Positions 43,283 through 53,540 of a stretch of 64,000 nucleotides of DNA are shown one piece after another. The translations under genes were made by a program, and so were the position numbers. The notes beneath the pieces were generated by a model. It was not told where the DNA came from. It saw only the letters and a program-made list of their open reading frames with translations, and searched no databases. The stretch spans positions 5,635,847 to 5,699,846 of the forward strand of contig JAPWDM010000008.1 in assembly GCA_035578155.1 (NCBI GenBank), given 5' to 3'. The stretch comes from Brachynemurus nebulosus (Eukaryota; Arthropoda; Insecta; Neuroptera; Myrmeleontidae). Within the stretch, counting starts at the first letter, position 1; each line of letters begins with the position of its first letter.

Positions 43283-44071
43283 ATGAAATGTTCAAATTTT
43301 TATAATCCGTACGGAATTAAACTTGAATTACAAATAAAAACGTCATATGATAATTGTCAAGAAATAACAATAAAAACTAGCAATAAAGGCACATACAAAG
43401 CGAATATTATAACATGGTTTATTTTACTTTGTGTACTGTTTTCATTTTTATATAAAATTTGTAATTTTTTCATTATAATTATCGTTATTGGTATCATATT
43501 GGCGATTAAATTACATTTGTGGTTTTATAATATTGAAAGTGGTAAGTAATCTTTTTTTTTGGGGGGGGGGCAATCCTGGCTGTGGAATATTGAACCAATT
43601 TTCGAGTATTTTTTTAGAATGTTTATTAATAATTCCAACGGTTGGTATCCAAATAACTGAAGTGTATAATTTGGGACGAAAAACGTCACGTTTTATTCCT
43701 TGGTCACGCATAAAAGATGTTTTTATTAATGAAGTTATCCATTTGGTAAGTATTTGCAGAACGAAAAATCTCAACGACGATGATATCACCAGGATATTTT
43801 CTCCCTCTTTTTACAGCAAAGAATAATATTTATTCTATCAATTTTAACCGAAGATTCGGAAACTAAGAGTCAAGTTTTAATTCCAGTTTTTACGGTGAAT
43901 TATTATATTGTTAAAATTTTTGAGTCTTGCATTGGTAATTTTGAATTTTTTTGATTTTTTTAGCATTCAAAGCCTCCAGTCGCTTGTTTGGAAATAATTT
44001 ATAAAAATATTCAGTCAGTATTTAATGTACATTTACTATCAGATTCCAAAAAAGAAATTTTTACTAAATGA
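43283..44071 (+). CDS. PIGH: PIGH: GPI-GlcNAc transferase subunit H, four exons
   Basis: Subunit of the ER-membrane complex that transfers GlcNAc from UDP-GlcNAc to phosphatidylinositol, the first step of GPI-anchor synthesis. Exons are 43283-43541, 43618-43745, 43817-43894 and 43964-44071. Donors are GTAAGT, GTAAGT and GTGAAT, and each acceptor ends in AG after a T-rich tract. Phases agree, giving 190 residues, close to the usual length of about 190. Exon 1 encodes two adjacent hydrophobic segments (residues about 43-80), the membrane hairpin. Exon 2 carries the PIG-H signature (VGIQITEVYN, FIPWSRIKDVFINEVI). Exons 3-4 encode the conserved VLIPVF and PPVACLEIIYKNIQ regions. The gene looks intact. 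It is the only single-copy-type host gene in the window, and the R1 repeat ends about 145 bp upstream of it. Confidence 0.88.
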
Positions 44072-44498
44072 CTTTTTTGTTTGGGTGAGTCGAACGAATT
44101 TGAAATGAGAGAGAGCGTTACTCCGTTTTATATTTTAAAGATAATTCACAAACTCATTGTCATTTAGTATTATTCTTGCAACATTTTTTTCAAATTTTTA
44201 GACAATTACTGTAAAAATAGTTTAAGTAAATTTTCAACTTAAATGTCTTTTTTATATTATAGGTGAGCGATGTATTTGCGCATAAAACACATCAACTTAC
44301 TGTCAAATCAGTGTAACCAAATGGTAACATAATCTGTTTGATACAGTTCTGTAAAATTTTAAAATGTCATAAGTAATTCATAAGTTAGAATGAATTATTT
44401 GTAAATGTGTTACTGCGCCCCTTTCATTACAAATTCGTTGGACTCTGCTACAAAAACAAACTGTAAAAGACTGAATTTTTATATTATATTGAAATAAT

Positions 44499-44521
44499 AA
44501 TAAAATTAAATAAAAAATAAA
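44499..44521 (+). terminator. Candidate polyadenylation signals of PIGH
   Basis: Overlapping AATAAA motifs about 430 bp after the PIGH stop codon. No other transcript on this strand explains them. Confidence 0.45.
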
Positions 44522-44579
44522 ATCGATCAAGTTTTATTATTAGATCATAACCTTATATACAGACATATTGCAACTAATT

Positions 44580-44633
44580 TGTTCTCCACTTTAATTTTAA
44601 ATACCTGAAATGTTTTCGGGACCAGGTTATCTA
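44580..44633 (-). pseudogene. Relic exon 1 of an A3-type ZnF gene
   Basis: Matches the start of A3 exon 1 and its upstream sequence. The initiator ATG is ATA here, and nothing resembling the rest of A3 follows. It sits opposite B2, in the same divergent arrangement as A3 and B3. Confidence 0.65.
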
Positions 44634-44664
44634 TTTTGGATTTCTGTTTTCTATCCTGATTTTC

Positions 44665-44740
44665 CGTTCGCCAGAAATTTTGTTAGCCTAACGTTAGCTA
44701 ACGGAGCTTACACCATTACAAACCAGAGGGCTCTGATTCA
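44665..44740 (-). promoter_or_regulatory. ZnF promoter module (minus-facing)
   Basis: About 76 bp containing AGAGCCCTCTGGTTTGTAA, AAGCTCCGTTAGCTAACG and AGGCTAACAAAATTTCTGG on the minus strand. It lies directly upstream of the relic A3-type exon. The same module precedes A3, B2, B4 and B5. Confidence 0.6.
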
Positions 44741-44902
44741 AAAATTAATGGTTGCGTGCAATCAGAAAAAATTCTTAAAAGCAAAATGGCGATTTACAAA
44801 GAAAACAGAGCAAGAAAATGCAAAATGTCATCGTAGATATTTAAACAAAATAACCTCAATAAGAGCTATTTATAGGAAAATTTGTTATTTTTTTTATTTT
44901 AA

Positions 44903-45240
44903 CTCTTTAAATGATTAAGACGAGTTAACTCGTCCTGCAATATGGCGGTTCAAAATGCTGGGATATGTATATATTCACTGATGCCGCCATTTATGACAGA
45001 TTTTCCAAATACGGTATAATTCTAAATAATGTTCAATTTTATCAATATAGTTTAGTATAATTTATATTTTGTAAATTCTTAGAGTTCACTTTTTTGATGT
45101 TGGGATCTTCGATTTTTTTCCTTTTTCTTTTTTTATAACCTTGTCTATTGTACTTATCAATGGCAGTAAAAAGTCCGGCATTTTGACACAAAAAAATTTT
45201 TTCCATATGGTTTGTTTAAAAGGGTTTTCCATATGGTTGT
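44903..45240. mobile_element. piggyBac-like MITE, family 3, copy 2
   Basis: Left TTAA at 44899-44902 followed by CTCTTTAAATGATTAAGACG. The right end is imperfect, with a repeated CCATATGGTTTGTTTAAAAG motif. The A3/B3 intergenic region near 51240 lacks it. Confidence 0.6.
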
Positions 45241-45419
45241 TTAAAAGGTATCGCAGTAAAATTTAAATTTGGTGTAAGACAGAACTACGTCTCATTTGAT
45301 TTCTGTCCTGGCAGAAAATTAGTCGGTAATATGAAGCGGCTTGAAGCGCTTAAAGAATTTTTTTCTGTTCGAACACTGCCAATGCACGTTAAATATTTTT
45401 TCATGGTTTTTCACGGTGT

Positions 45420-45825
45420 AAATCAAGCCCTAAGCGTATGTGTAAAAAACTGTGGATAGCAGTGTGTCTGAGTGTGTTCGATACCGCTTAAGTGTGTCAG
45501 TCACACAACAACTATAGCGGTGTGAAGATTGATTGTTATCAACCACTTTCAACAATAAGCGAATACATATTTAGTAATATGCAGGTACCGAACCACTGGC
45601 ATACACGTACAGTGCAGTTCCCCCTTTCCACAGATAGAGTGTGACGTTGACACGCGCACAAGCGTACATCACGTATACATTGATACGAGATTTATGTTGT
45701 AACATGTTGCGCGTTTGGAGTGGGAGGGAAATTACGTCATTTGTGACGTCAGCTTTTGTCCACGTTAAGAAAGCTCGTATAGAGATACGTCGTTTTTTTC
45801 TGAATATTCTGTGGTGTGAATACTT
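45420..45825. other. ~400-bp insertion between divergent ZnF promoters
   Basis: Relative to 51815-51830, the B2 upstream region has about 400 extra bases here, richer in GC than the surroundings. Part (ATACCGCTTAAG and nearby) recurs at 60130-60240. No TIR or coding sequence was recognised; the class is unknown. Confidence 0.4.
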
Positions 45826-45939
45826 AACTTCTGAAATACAGTCACATTTAAAAATTATGGAATAAAAACAATCGGTCATTAAGTTCAAAATTGTATTAAA
45901 AAAAATAGTTTTATTACCTAATGCATGTTTAATTGTTTT

Positions 45940-46020
45940 GAATCAGAGCCCTCTGGTTTGTACCGGTGCAAGCTCCGTACGCAATTTAATTAGGCTAACA
46001 TACCTTTCTGGCGAATATTC
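45940..46020 (+). promoter_or_regulatory. ZnF promoter module of B2
   Basis: AGAGCCCTCTGGTTTGTA then AAGCTCCGT, AGGCTAACA and TTTCTGGCGAA, ending about 67 bp before the B2 start codon. The position suggests core promoter plus 5' UTR. Confidence 0.6.
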
Positions 46021-46086
46021 CCTAAAAAATTCATCAGTGACGTTTGTCAAAGTATCCAAACTACACAAATTTGAAGAAAAAAGAAA

Positions 46087-47445
46087 ATGGAAAATAAAGT
46101 ATTTACATCAGAGACTGAAGCAATTACCGTTAAAATAAAAGAGGAAGAAGATTTACAGAATGTAGACAACTCTTTGTCAAATATCACAAAAACAGAAATA
46201 ACTTTATATCACAAAAAAATAAAAATGGAAGTGGAAGAAGGCAATAGTGATAATTTGTGGAGACAATTACATACCGAAATTAAATTAGAAGATGATACAG
46301 AGGATGTATTGCCCAAAAATAATGATTTATCTGACGAAAGTTGCGAAAATTTTGGAATATGTAACGCACAGAGTACCACTCAACAAACTGGAATACAACA
46401 ACATTCAAGAGAAAAACCATTCAAATGTGATGAATGTTTGAAAACATTTTCTACGTTAGGCAATTTGAAACAACATGAAAGAATACATACAGGTGAAAAA
46501 CCATTCAAATGCAATATATGTTTTAAAACATTTTCCCGGTTAGAACATTTGAAATCACATGAAAGAATACATACAGGTGAAAAACCGTTTAAATGCAATA
46601 TATGTTTTAAAACATTTTATCAGCCAAGCACTTTGAACGCACATGAAAAAACACATTCAGGAAAAAAACCATTCAAATGTGATTTATGTTTAAAAACATT
46701 TTCTCAATCGTGCAGTTTAAAATTACATGAAAGAACACATACAGGTGAGAAACCATTCAAATGTGACACATGTTTTAAAATATTTTCTACGCGAGGCAAT
46801 TTAAATAAACATGGAAGAATACATACCGGAGAAAAGCCATTCAAATGCAATATATGTTTTAAAACATTCTCTGATTCATCTGCTTTACGGGTACACAAAA
46901 AAACACATACAGGAGAGAAATCATTCAAATGTAACACGTGTTTTAAAACATTTTCTCTGCAACATCATTTGAAAAGACATGAAAGAACACATACGAGGGA
47001 AAAACCATACAAATGTGATACATGTTTGAAAACATTCTCTGATCCATCTACTTTACGGGGACACAAAAGAACACATACAGGAGAAAAACCATTCAAATGT
47101 GGTACATGTTTTAAAACATTTTCTCACTTAAGCAATTTGAAAACACATGAAATACTACATACAGGAGAAAAACCATTCAAGTGTAATGTATGTTTGAAAA
47201 CATTTTCTCAAGGAGGTGCTTTAAAACAACATAAAAGAATACATACAGGTGAAAAACCGTTTAAATGCAATATATGTTGTAAAACATTTTCTCATTCAGG
47301 CAATTTGAGCGCACATGAAAAAACACATACAGGAGAAAAACCATTCAAATGCAATACGTGTTTTAAAACATTTTTTACGTCAAGCAATTTAAACACACAT
47401 AAAAGAGTGCATAAGGAGAAAAAGCGTTCGAATGAGATGTTTTAA
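46087..47445 (+). CDS. Group B ZnF gene B2 (12 C2H2 fingers)
   Basis: An intact single-exon frame of 452 residues. The N-terminus (1-115) is acidic, starting MENKVFTSETEA, with psi-K-x-E motifs IKEE, IKME and IKLE (the last in LHTEIKLEDD). Twelve CX2CX12HX3H fingers with HTGEKPF linkers follow. After finger 12 the linker changes frame, giving a short basic tail ending KEKKRSNEMF. The DNA downstream still reads as the terminal finger seen intact in B3. B4 has the same frame change, so it is ancestral to B2 and B4. Predicted nuclear DNA-binding protein; finger contact residues differ between fingers while the framework is nearly constant. Confidence 0.87.
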   Translation: MENKVFTSETEAITVKIKEEEDLQNVDNSLSNITKTEITLYHKKIKMEVEEGNSDNLWRQLHTEIKLEDDTEDVLPKNNDLSDESCENFGICNAQSTTQQTGIQQHSREKPFKCDECLKTFSTLGNLKQHERIHTGEKPFKCNICFKTFSRLEHLKSHERIHTGEKPFKCNICFKTFYQPSTLNAHEKTHSGKKPFKCDLCLKTFSQSCSLKLHERTHTGEKPFKCDTCFKIFSTRGNLNKHGRIHTGEKPFKCNICFKTFSDSSALRVHKKTHTGEKSFKCNTCFKTFSLQHHLKRHERTHTREKPYKCDTCLKTFSDPSTLRGHKRTHTGEKPFKCGTCFKTFSHLSNLKTHEILHTGEKPFKCNVCLKTFSQGGALKQHKRIHTGEKPFKCNICCKTFSHSGNLSAHEKTHTGEKPFKCNTCFKTFFTSSNLNTHKRVHKEKKRSNEMF

Positions 47446-47510
47446 AACATTTCCTCACTCAGTCAGTTTAAGGAAACATAAAAAAATTTCACCTTTTCGA
47501 AAAATAAATT
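47446..47510 (+). pseudogene. Lost terminal finger of B2
   Basis: Out-of-frame remnant of the finger that ends B3 (FSHSVSL pattern), read through only if the preceding indels are ignored. Confidence 0.55.
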
Positions 47511-47519
47511 ATGAATAAA

Positions 47520-48257
47520 TAATAAAAAATTCTCCAAAATTTTATTCAATTTTAGATTCTTTACTTATTTTGTTTCTGTTTCTTTGTAAAAATATTTTAT
47601 CTACGACTACCATGAAATTGCTTGTTTATTGTACAAAATACTATCTAAGTAAGCTACGGTTTTACATACAGCCATATATCTAGCGGTACAAAAAGTGGCT
47701 CTTTACGTGCATGTATACGTAAGATACCGAAGCTTACTACACTTTTATTCATTCTTACATATTAACAGTGATATACAATGATATTAGAATCTGTTTAAAA
47801 ATTTTACCTAACCGTTAAGTGTTTGTCTGTTTTTAATTTTCAAATACTACATAACGCACCTTTAAAAAAAAATTAAAAAAAAATATGTAGGTAACTCAAA
47901 AATTAAAAATTTATAGGAATAAAATTTTAAAGTTTTGCAGTTTTTTTTAGCAGTCTTTAATTAAAAATTTACCAGTTGAGAATCTCGCTCACTTTGATTG
48001 TGAATTCGAATTCGTGTCCGACTATTGAATTCTATCGATTCTTTACATAATTGTGGGAAATTTCCAAATTACGCGCCAACGAAAAAATAAAGTTGTCAAA
48101 TTTTTTCTTTTTTTTTTTTCTTTTTGGTTGATTTAGTATTAAAGCAAATAAAAATGACGATAAAAGTTTATGCACATATTTAATTTTCTTTAAAAAAATA
48201 AAACACTTAATTTTTTATTTATAGGAAATTTAGATTATGTTAATATGATTTTACTAT
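47520..48257. other. AT-rich spacer, nothing recognised
   Basis: This contains the B2 3' UTR at its left. No gene, inverted repeat or match to other parts of the window was seen. Confidence 0.4.
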
Positions 48258-49301
48258 GGGGTATTTGACAGTATCAAAGAAAAACAATAAAAACAAATTT
48301 TAACCCTGGAATCATACGTACTCGTCAAAACGACGAACGAACTTCTCTACCTGCTCCAATACTACAACTGGTCGGTGTCTGCTTGCTGTGAAACTTCTGT
48401 TATCTAATTTATTTGTTATTATAACACATAAGACGTATCAATTTTGTTTATAGCTATTGTCGTTTTTTTTATACTGAAATAGTGTGCGTCAAAAGGACGA
48501 CGATGTATGATTAACCTATATTTTTTTTTTAAAGATTTTGTACTCCACATATAAAAGTTTTCCTAATGTTTCTAAAATTTATTAAAGATATGGATGTTAT
48601 AATTAATTTATTCAATGATTATGATAATGTGAAAGATGATTACGGCTGTTTGACTTATAGAGAAGACATAATACTGAAGTTTGAATATATTGAATCGAAA
48701 ACTAAAGAATGCGTTTCAAATGACTTAATAAAAGATTAAGAATTTATTTTGTGGAAAATACTTTAATTTTTATTATTTTTTGACATCTTATTCTAAAAAT
48801 TGCTAACAAATTTTAGAAAATTTACAAATGTGCCTAATGTGGAAACAACTACATATCTATAGGAATATTTATGACTGAGAAATTTCACATTCTGTAAAGT
48901 CACACATGTTCACTGACTCATAATAGTTCATAAATTAATTATTTGAAAGACACGTTTTATGATACAATTGATGTATTTACCTATTTTTTAATTTTTATAG
49001 TGAAAATATGCTTTGATAAAAAGATTAATAAATATTTATATTAAGAAATTTTTCCAAATCCAATTTTTTTAAATATTTTGTTCGCTTTTGTAGTATTGTT
49101 ATGTAAAAAAAATGTTTTTTGCAAATAAACTCTAAAACTCTCCGTAAAAAGTCCATTCGTCGAAACGACGCCGATGTATGATTAACTTGAGTCGTAGACC
49201 AACGTATGATTCTAGGGTTAATAAAAATTGATAATAAAAGACAACATAACACATAAATATGCGTATTTTAAAATAGTTTCCCAGAATTTGTCAAATTCCC
49301 C
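48258..49301. mobile_element. TIR element (GGGGTATTTGACA) with nested piggyBac-like element
   Basis: Ends GGGGTATTTGACA and GGGGAATTTGACA (complement). Of this, 48304-49217 is a second element inserted at TTAA. Related to 30005-30542. Confidence 0.55.
48304..49217. mobile_element. piggyBac-like element, family 4, 914 bp
   Basis: TTAA at 48300-48303 and 49218-49221; ends CCCTGGAATCATACGT and CCCTAGAATCATACGT (complement). Subterminal GACGACG/ACGATGTATGATTAA motifs occur in both halves. A small frame at 48592-48740 (49 aa, MDVIINLFND...) looks mildly protein-like and might be a transposase remnant, but it was not recognised. Another copy begins at 58576. Confidence 0.7.
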
Positions 49302-49586
49302 ATTCCTCTTAGAAATTATATTATTTAGTAATAAATAAATACGATAATTAAATTAAATTGTTTGTTTTTCTTTCTAGTATTTCCCTTTGCCCAAATTTAA
49401 AAAAAGAAAATTTAAAAAAGGAAAATGGGAAAAGTTTATATTCAATTTTATTTAAATCAAAAAGGGAAAAAGTTGTAGAAAAAGTATAGTATTTTACTCG
49501 CTTGCAATGGCTATTACTTACTCAAACGAATTACGACACTCGCCTCGTGTCACAATTTCATCTTCGTGAGTAATAGCTAGTGGGTA

Positions 49587-49630
49587 AGACCCCACACAGG
49601 TGTGGGGGACCCCACACCTGTGTGGGGTCT
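49587..49630. repeat. Perfect 21-bp inverted repeat (hairpin)
   Basis: Arms AGACCCCACACAGGTGTGGGG (49587-49607) and its complement (49610-49630), with a 2-bp spacer. It is strikingly GC-rich for this region and lies 130 bp beyond the end of A3. Confidence 0.9.
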
Positions 49631-49759
49631 TTCATTTGTTTCATATCAAAAATTGAATATTAAATAATATCGTCACATCATTCTTAAAAATTTTATTAAA
49701 AATCTATAACTACAACATTTTACAATAAAAGTAATAAAATAGATTTATTCTTATAAATT

Positions 49760-50690
49760 TTACAAATTAATAATCAGCGTAATCTCTATGAGCTTTTTTT
49801 CATGTATTTTTAAATCACTAGATGTAATAAATGTTTTAAAACATATTTTACATTCATATAGCTTTTTACCACTGTGAATTCTTTCATGTCTATTTACACT
49901 ACTTGAATGATTAAACGTTTTAGTATATATTTTACATTCATAAAATGGTTTTTTCGCCACTGTGAATTCTTTTATGTTTATTTAAATTACTTAATACATT
50001 AAATGTTTTAGAACATATTTTACATTGATATGGTTTTTCACCACTATGAATTCTTTCATGTCTTTTTAAATGACTTGAAGTAAAAAATGTTTTAGAACAT
50101 ATTTTACATTCATATGGTTTTTCACCACTATGAATTCTTTCATGTCTATTTAAACTACTTGACTGATTAAATGTTTTAGAACACACATTACATTCGTATG
50201 GTTTTTCACCACTGTGAATTCTTTCATGTCTTTTTAAATGACTTAAATCACTAAATCTGTTAGAACATACACTGCATTTATATGGTTTTTCACCGCTGTG
50301 AATTCTTTTATGTCTATTTAAACTACTTGACTGATTAAATGTTTTAGAACATATTTTACATTTATATAATTTTTCACCACTCTGAATTCTCTGATATGTT
50401 TTTAAATTATCAGACACATTAAATGTTTTAGAACGTTTTTTATCATTGTGAATTATTTCATGTGTTTTTAAACTACGTGAAGTAGTGAATGTTTTAAAAC
50501 ACTTGTCACATTTAAATCGTTTTCGGCCAACGCACTTAATTTTATGTTTTGTTAAATGTTCTAGATGATTAAATGTTTTAAGACACGTATCACAGTTAAA
50601 CAGTTCGTCACTTTCTTCATCTACTTCGTCTGATTCAATTTTGATTTCGGTATGTAAACTCTCTACATCTGTTTGATATTCACTCAGCTC
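49760..50690 (-). pseudogene. Group A ZnF gene A3, finger exon, frameshifted
   Basis: Starts after an acceptor (TTTTAG, AG at 50691-50692) in phase 0, with LHTEIKIESDE in the acidic lead. The frame runs 250 residues to a stop at 49938 and encodes about eight finger units. The first ends in HX3C. The third has lost both cysteines and a histidine (RSKTFNVSDNLKTYQRI). A 6-A run near 49945-49950 (five in sister linkers) then shifts the frame. Two more fingers continue in the other frame to 49760, and one of those has Tyr for Cys (CKIYTKTF). The gene is either decaying or truncated after finger 8. A sequencing error in the A run cannot be excluded, but the lost cysteines point to relaxed constraint. 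Confidence 0.75.
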
Positions 50691-50799
50691 CTAAAATGTG
50701 ACAAATAGTTTAAAATAGAATAGGTATCTGTAATTTTTTTTTCATAAAAGTTCAAGTTAAAAATTCATAAAAGTAATGCTGATAAAATTTTGTTAACAC

Positions 50800-50973
50800 C
50801 TGTTCTATGTTTTGCTCTTGTAAAATTGTAAGATATTTTTTATCTGTCAACTCATCATTTGTTGATTGCAAGATTTTATTTTCTGTTCTTGTCACCAAAC
50901 TGTTCTCATTCATTTCATTGTTCTCCACTTTAAAATTATATATGTGAAATGTTTCCGGAACCAGTTTATCCAT
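50800..50973 (-). CDS. Group A ZnF gene A3, coding exon 1
   Basis: Encodes 58 residues starting MDKLVPETF, homologous to exon 1 of A0-A2 in its tail (DKKYLTILQEQNI), but with only one repeat core (NFKVENNEMNEN, which fits psi-K-x-E). The donor GTGTTA at 50799 follows CAG; the intron is 109 bp (50691-50799), phase 0. The single unit may represent the state before the 60-bp repeat expanded in A0-A2. Confidence 0.72.
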
Positions 50974-51003
50974 TTTGAATTTCTGATTTCTATCCTGATT
51001 TTC

Positions 51004-51080
51004 CGTTCGCCAGAAATTTTGTTAGCCTAACGTTAGCTAACGGAGCTTACACCATTACAAACCAGAGGGCTCTGATTCAA
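51004..51080 (-). promoter_or_regulatory. ZnF promoter module of A3
   Basis: Same module as at 44665-44740, ending about 30 bp before the A3 start codon on the minus strand. It shows that an A-type gene and the B-type genes use related upstream DNA. Confidence 0.6.
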
Positions 51081-51427
51081 AACATTAATGGTTGCGTTCG
51101 AGCAAAAAAAAACCTTAAAAGCAAAATGGCGATTTACTAAAAATAACAAAGCATGAAAATACAAAATGTTGTCGTAGATATTTAAACAAATTAACCTCAA
51201 TAAGAGTTATTTATAGGAAAAATTGTTATTTCTTTTATATTTTAAATAATATGGATAACATTATAGGTCATATTATTGAAGAATCATCAGAGTAAACAAC
51301 AATATGGCAGAATTTTGTAATTTATCGCAGTAAAATTTAAATTTGGTGTAAGACAGAACTACGTGTCACTTGATTTCTGTCCTGGCAGAAAATTAGTCAA
51401 TAATATGAAGCGGCTTGAAGAGCTTAA

Positions 51428-51739
51428 CCCTTTCGCTACTAGTGGTACTTAGAAGTCCAGTTTTTTTCTGCATTGAAAATACCAGGAATAATTACTCTAC
51501 TTTTAAGTATCTAAATGTTTTTTCTATAAAATCTAATAGATACGTTTTAAATGTGTTAAGCCATTAATCCCATTTAATCGTTATGTATCCTTATTATCAG
51601 ATCTATGATATAACATGCATTTTGTTGAACTAGATAATAAAATTTTATTTAAAAAAAAAAAAAATGTGTTAATAAAGTTACTGGTACTTGTAAGTACCAC
51701 TAGTAGTTAACCGACAAAATGTATTCGGTAGTTAAGGCG
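51428..51739. mobile_element. piggyBac-like MITE, family 5
   Basis: TTAA at 51424-51427 and 51740-51743. Ends CCCTTTCGCTAC and CGCCTTAACTAC (complement), and internal inverted AGTGGTACTT copies. The homologous region at 45345-45357 has a single GCGCTTAAAGAATT, an empty site. Confidence 0.75.
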
Positions 51740-51944
51740 TTAAAGAATTTTTTTCTGCTCGAACACAGCCAATGCACGTTAAATATTTTTTCATGGTTTT
51801 TCACGGTGTAAATATTTAACTTCTGAAATACAGTTACATTCAAAAATTATGGAATAAAAACAATCGGTCACAAATTAAAAATTGTATTTAGAAAAATATA
51901 TTTAATATCTAAGGCCTAGTTTTCATTGGTAGAGTGAGCGGTAG

Positions 51945-52691
51945 AGTAACGCACAGAGTAACGCACAGAGTACCACTCAACAAACACATGATAGAACACA
52001 AGCAGAAGAGAAACCATTTAAATGTGACGTATGTGCTAAAACATTTTCTCAGTTGTGCAATTTGAAGACGCATAAAAGAATACATACAGGAGAAAAACCA
52101 TTCAAATGCAATATATGTTTTAAAACATTTTCTCGGTTAAGCAGTTTGAAGAGACATGAAACAGTACATACAGGAAAAAAACCGTTCATATGTAATGTAT
52201 GTAATAAAGCATTTTCAGATTCAAGTAATTTAAAATCACATGAAAGAATACATACCGGAGAGAAACCATACAAATGTAACACATGTTTTAAAACATTTTC
52301 TTTGCCACATCATTTGAATACACATAAAAAAACACATACAGGGGAAAAACCGTTTAAATGCAATATATGTTTTAAAATATTTTCTCAGTTAGACCATTTG
52401 AAATCACATGAAAGAATACATACAGGTGAAAAGCCGTTTAAATGCAATACGTGTTTTAAAAAATTTTCTGACACAGGCAATTTGAGCGCACATGAAAAAA
52501 CACATACAGGAGAAAAACCATTCAAATGCAATACATGTTCGAAAACATTTTCTCGATCAAACCATTTGAAATCACATGAAATAATACATACACGAGAAAA
52601 ACCATTCAAGTGTGATACATGTTTTAAAACATTTTCTCACTCAGTCAGTTTAAATAGACATATCAAAAAATTTCACCTTTCCGGGAAATAA
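51945..52691 (+). pseudogene. Group B ZnF B3: finger array without start or N-terminus (8 fingers)
   Basis: Open from a stop at 51942 to 52691, about 248 residues, with eight fingers including the full terminal finger that B2 and B4 have lost (ending HIKKFHLSGK). There is no ATG anywhere in the frame. The N-terminal acidic domain and promoter module are deleted; the break lies in the NAQS segment, which is itself duplicated (SNAQSNAQST), with about 35 bp of filler before it. Without an upstream exon it cannot be translated from its own start. It faces away from A3. Probably a 5'-truncated pseudogene or raw material for gene conversion, yet the fingers show no stops. Confidence 0.75.
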
Positions 52692-52699
52692 ACTATGAA

Positions 52700-53540
52700 T
52701 AAATAATAAAAAATGCCATCTCCAAAATTTTATTTAATTTTAGATTCTTTACTTATTTTGTTTCTGTTTCTCTGGAAAATATTTTCTTATATTATGTCTG
52801 TAGTTGTATATCTATACATATTATATATTATACTTTTTATCAATAAACTTTGTTTTTTAATATTGAATTAATTTTATTTAAAAATTTCTCCCGATTTAAC
52901 TGATGGAGTTGTGAATATTATGTTGTAAGGTATAAGGAATTAGGAATAGCAATCTGTCACCAGGTAGGCGACACAGGTAGGTGGGATTACACCTCTATGA
53001 TCGAAATATTAATTTAACCAACCAAAAACCACCTTCTGTTAATTCCACTTTAGCAACGAAATTTTCCAATTCTGTTACCTAGGAATATTGTTTATTTTTT
53101 AGAAATTAATATTCCAACTATAGAGATATAGTTCCGAATAATCCGTGTCGCCGCCCTGGTGTTAAACAATTTTCTTATATAGTTACATAGCAATTTTTAA
53201 ATTAAAATAGATGTAGTCCCAAATTACCTGTGTCGCCGCCCTGGTGTCAGACTGTTACATATTCTGAGAAAATGGCTCATTAGGAAGTGATTTAAAAAAA
53301 TTTAAATCAAACAAAATTATGATATTTTTATATTACATTTTTATATTTATGATATTTTTATATTTATATTTAACTTGGTGGCTTTAATATGGTGGCGTCA
53401 GTGGATTAGTTGAATCAACCACCAAGCCATACCTGCCCCCCGTATTTATTACACCATAAATATGTAATTGAATAATCGCCATAAACTCTGTCACGGGTAT
53501 TATGGAAATAAGATATATCAAGTAGATAAAAAATTCTTTT
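52700..53540. other. Spacer downstream of B3, nothing recognised
   Basis: Contains the B3 3' UTR and a GTGTCGCCGCCCTGGTGT motif occurring twice (about 53145 and 53230). No gene or element ends were recognised. Confidence 0.4.

Noticed and set aside
43511..43789. Minus-strand frame of 92 residues
   Set aside because: Antisense to PIGH exons 1-2, which have matching splice phases and clear family similarity.
46380..46937. Long antisense frames opposite the finger arrays (repeats of HLNGFSPVC-type peptide), also at 28160-28471, 52049-52609 and 55832-56644
   Set aside because: They arise from the regular 84-bp finger codon pattern read on the other strand and have no independent gene features.
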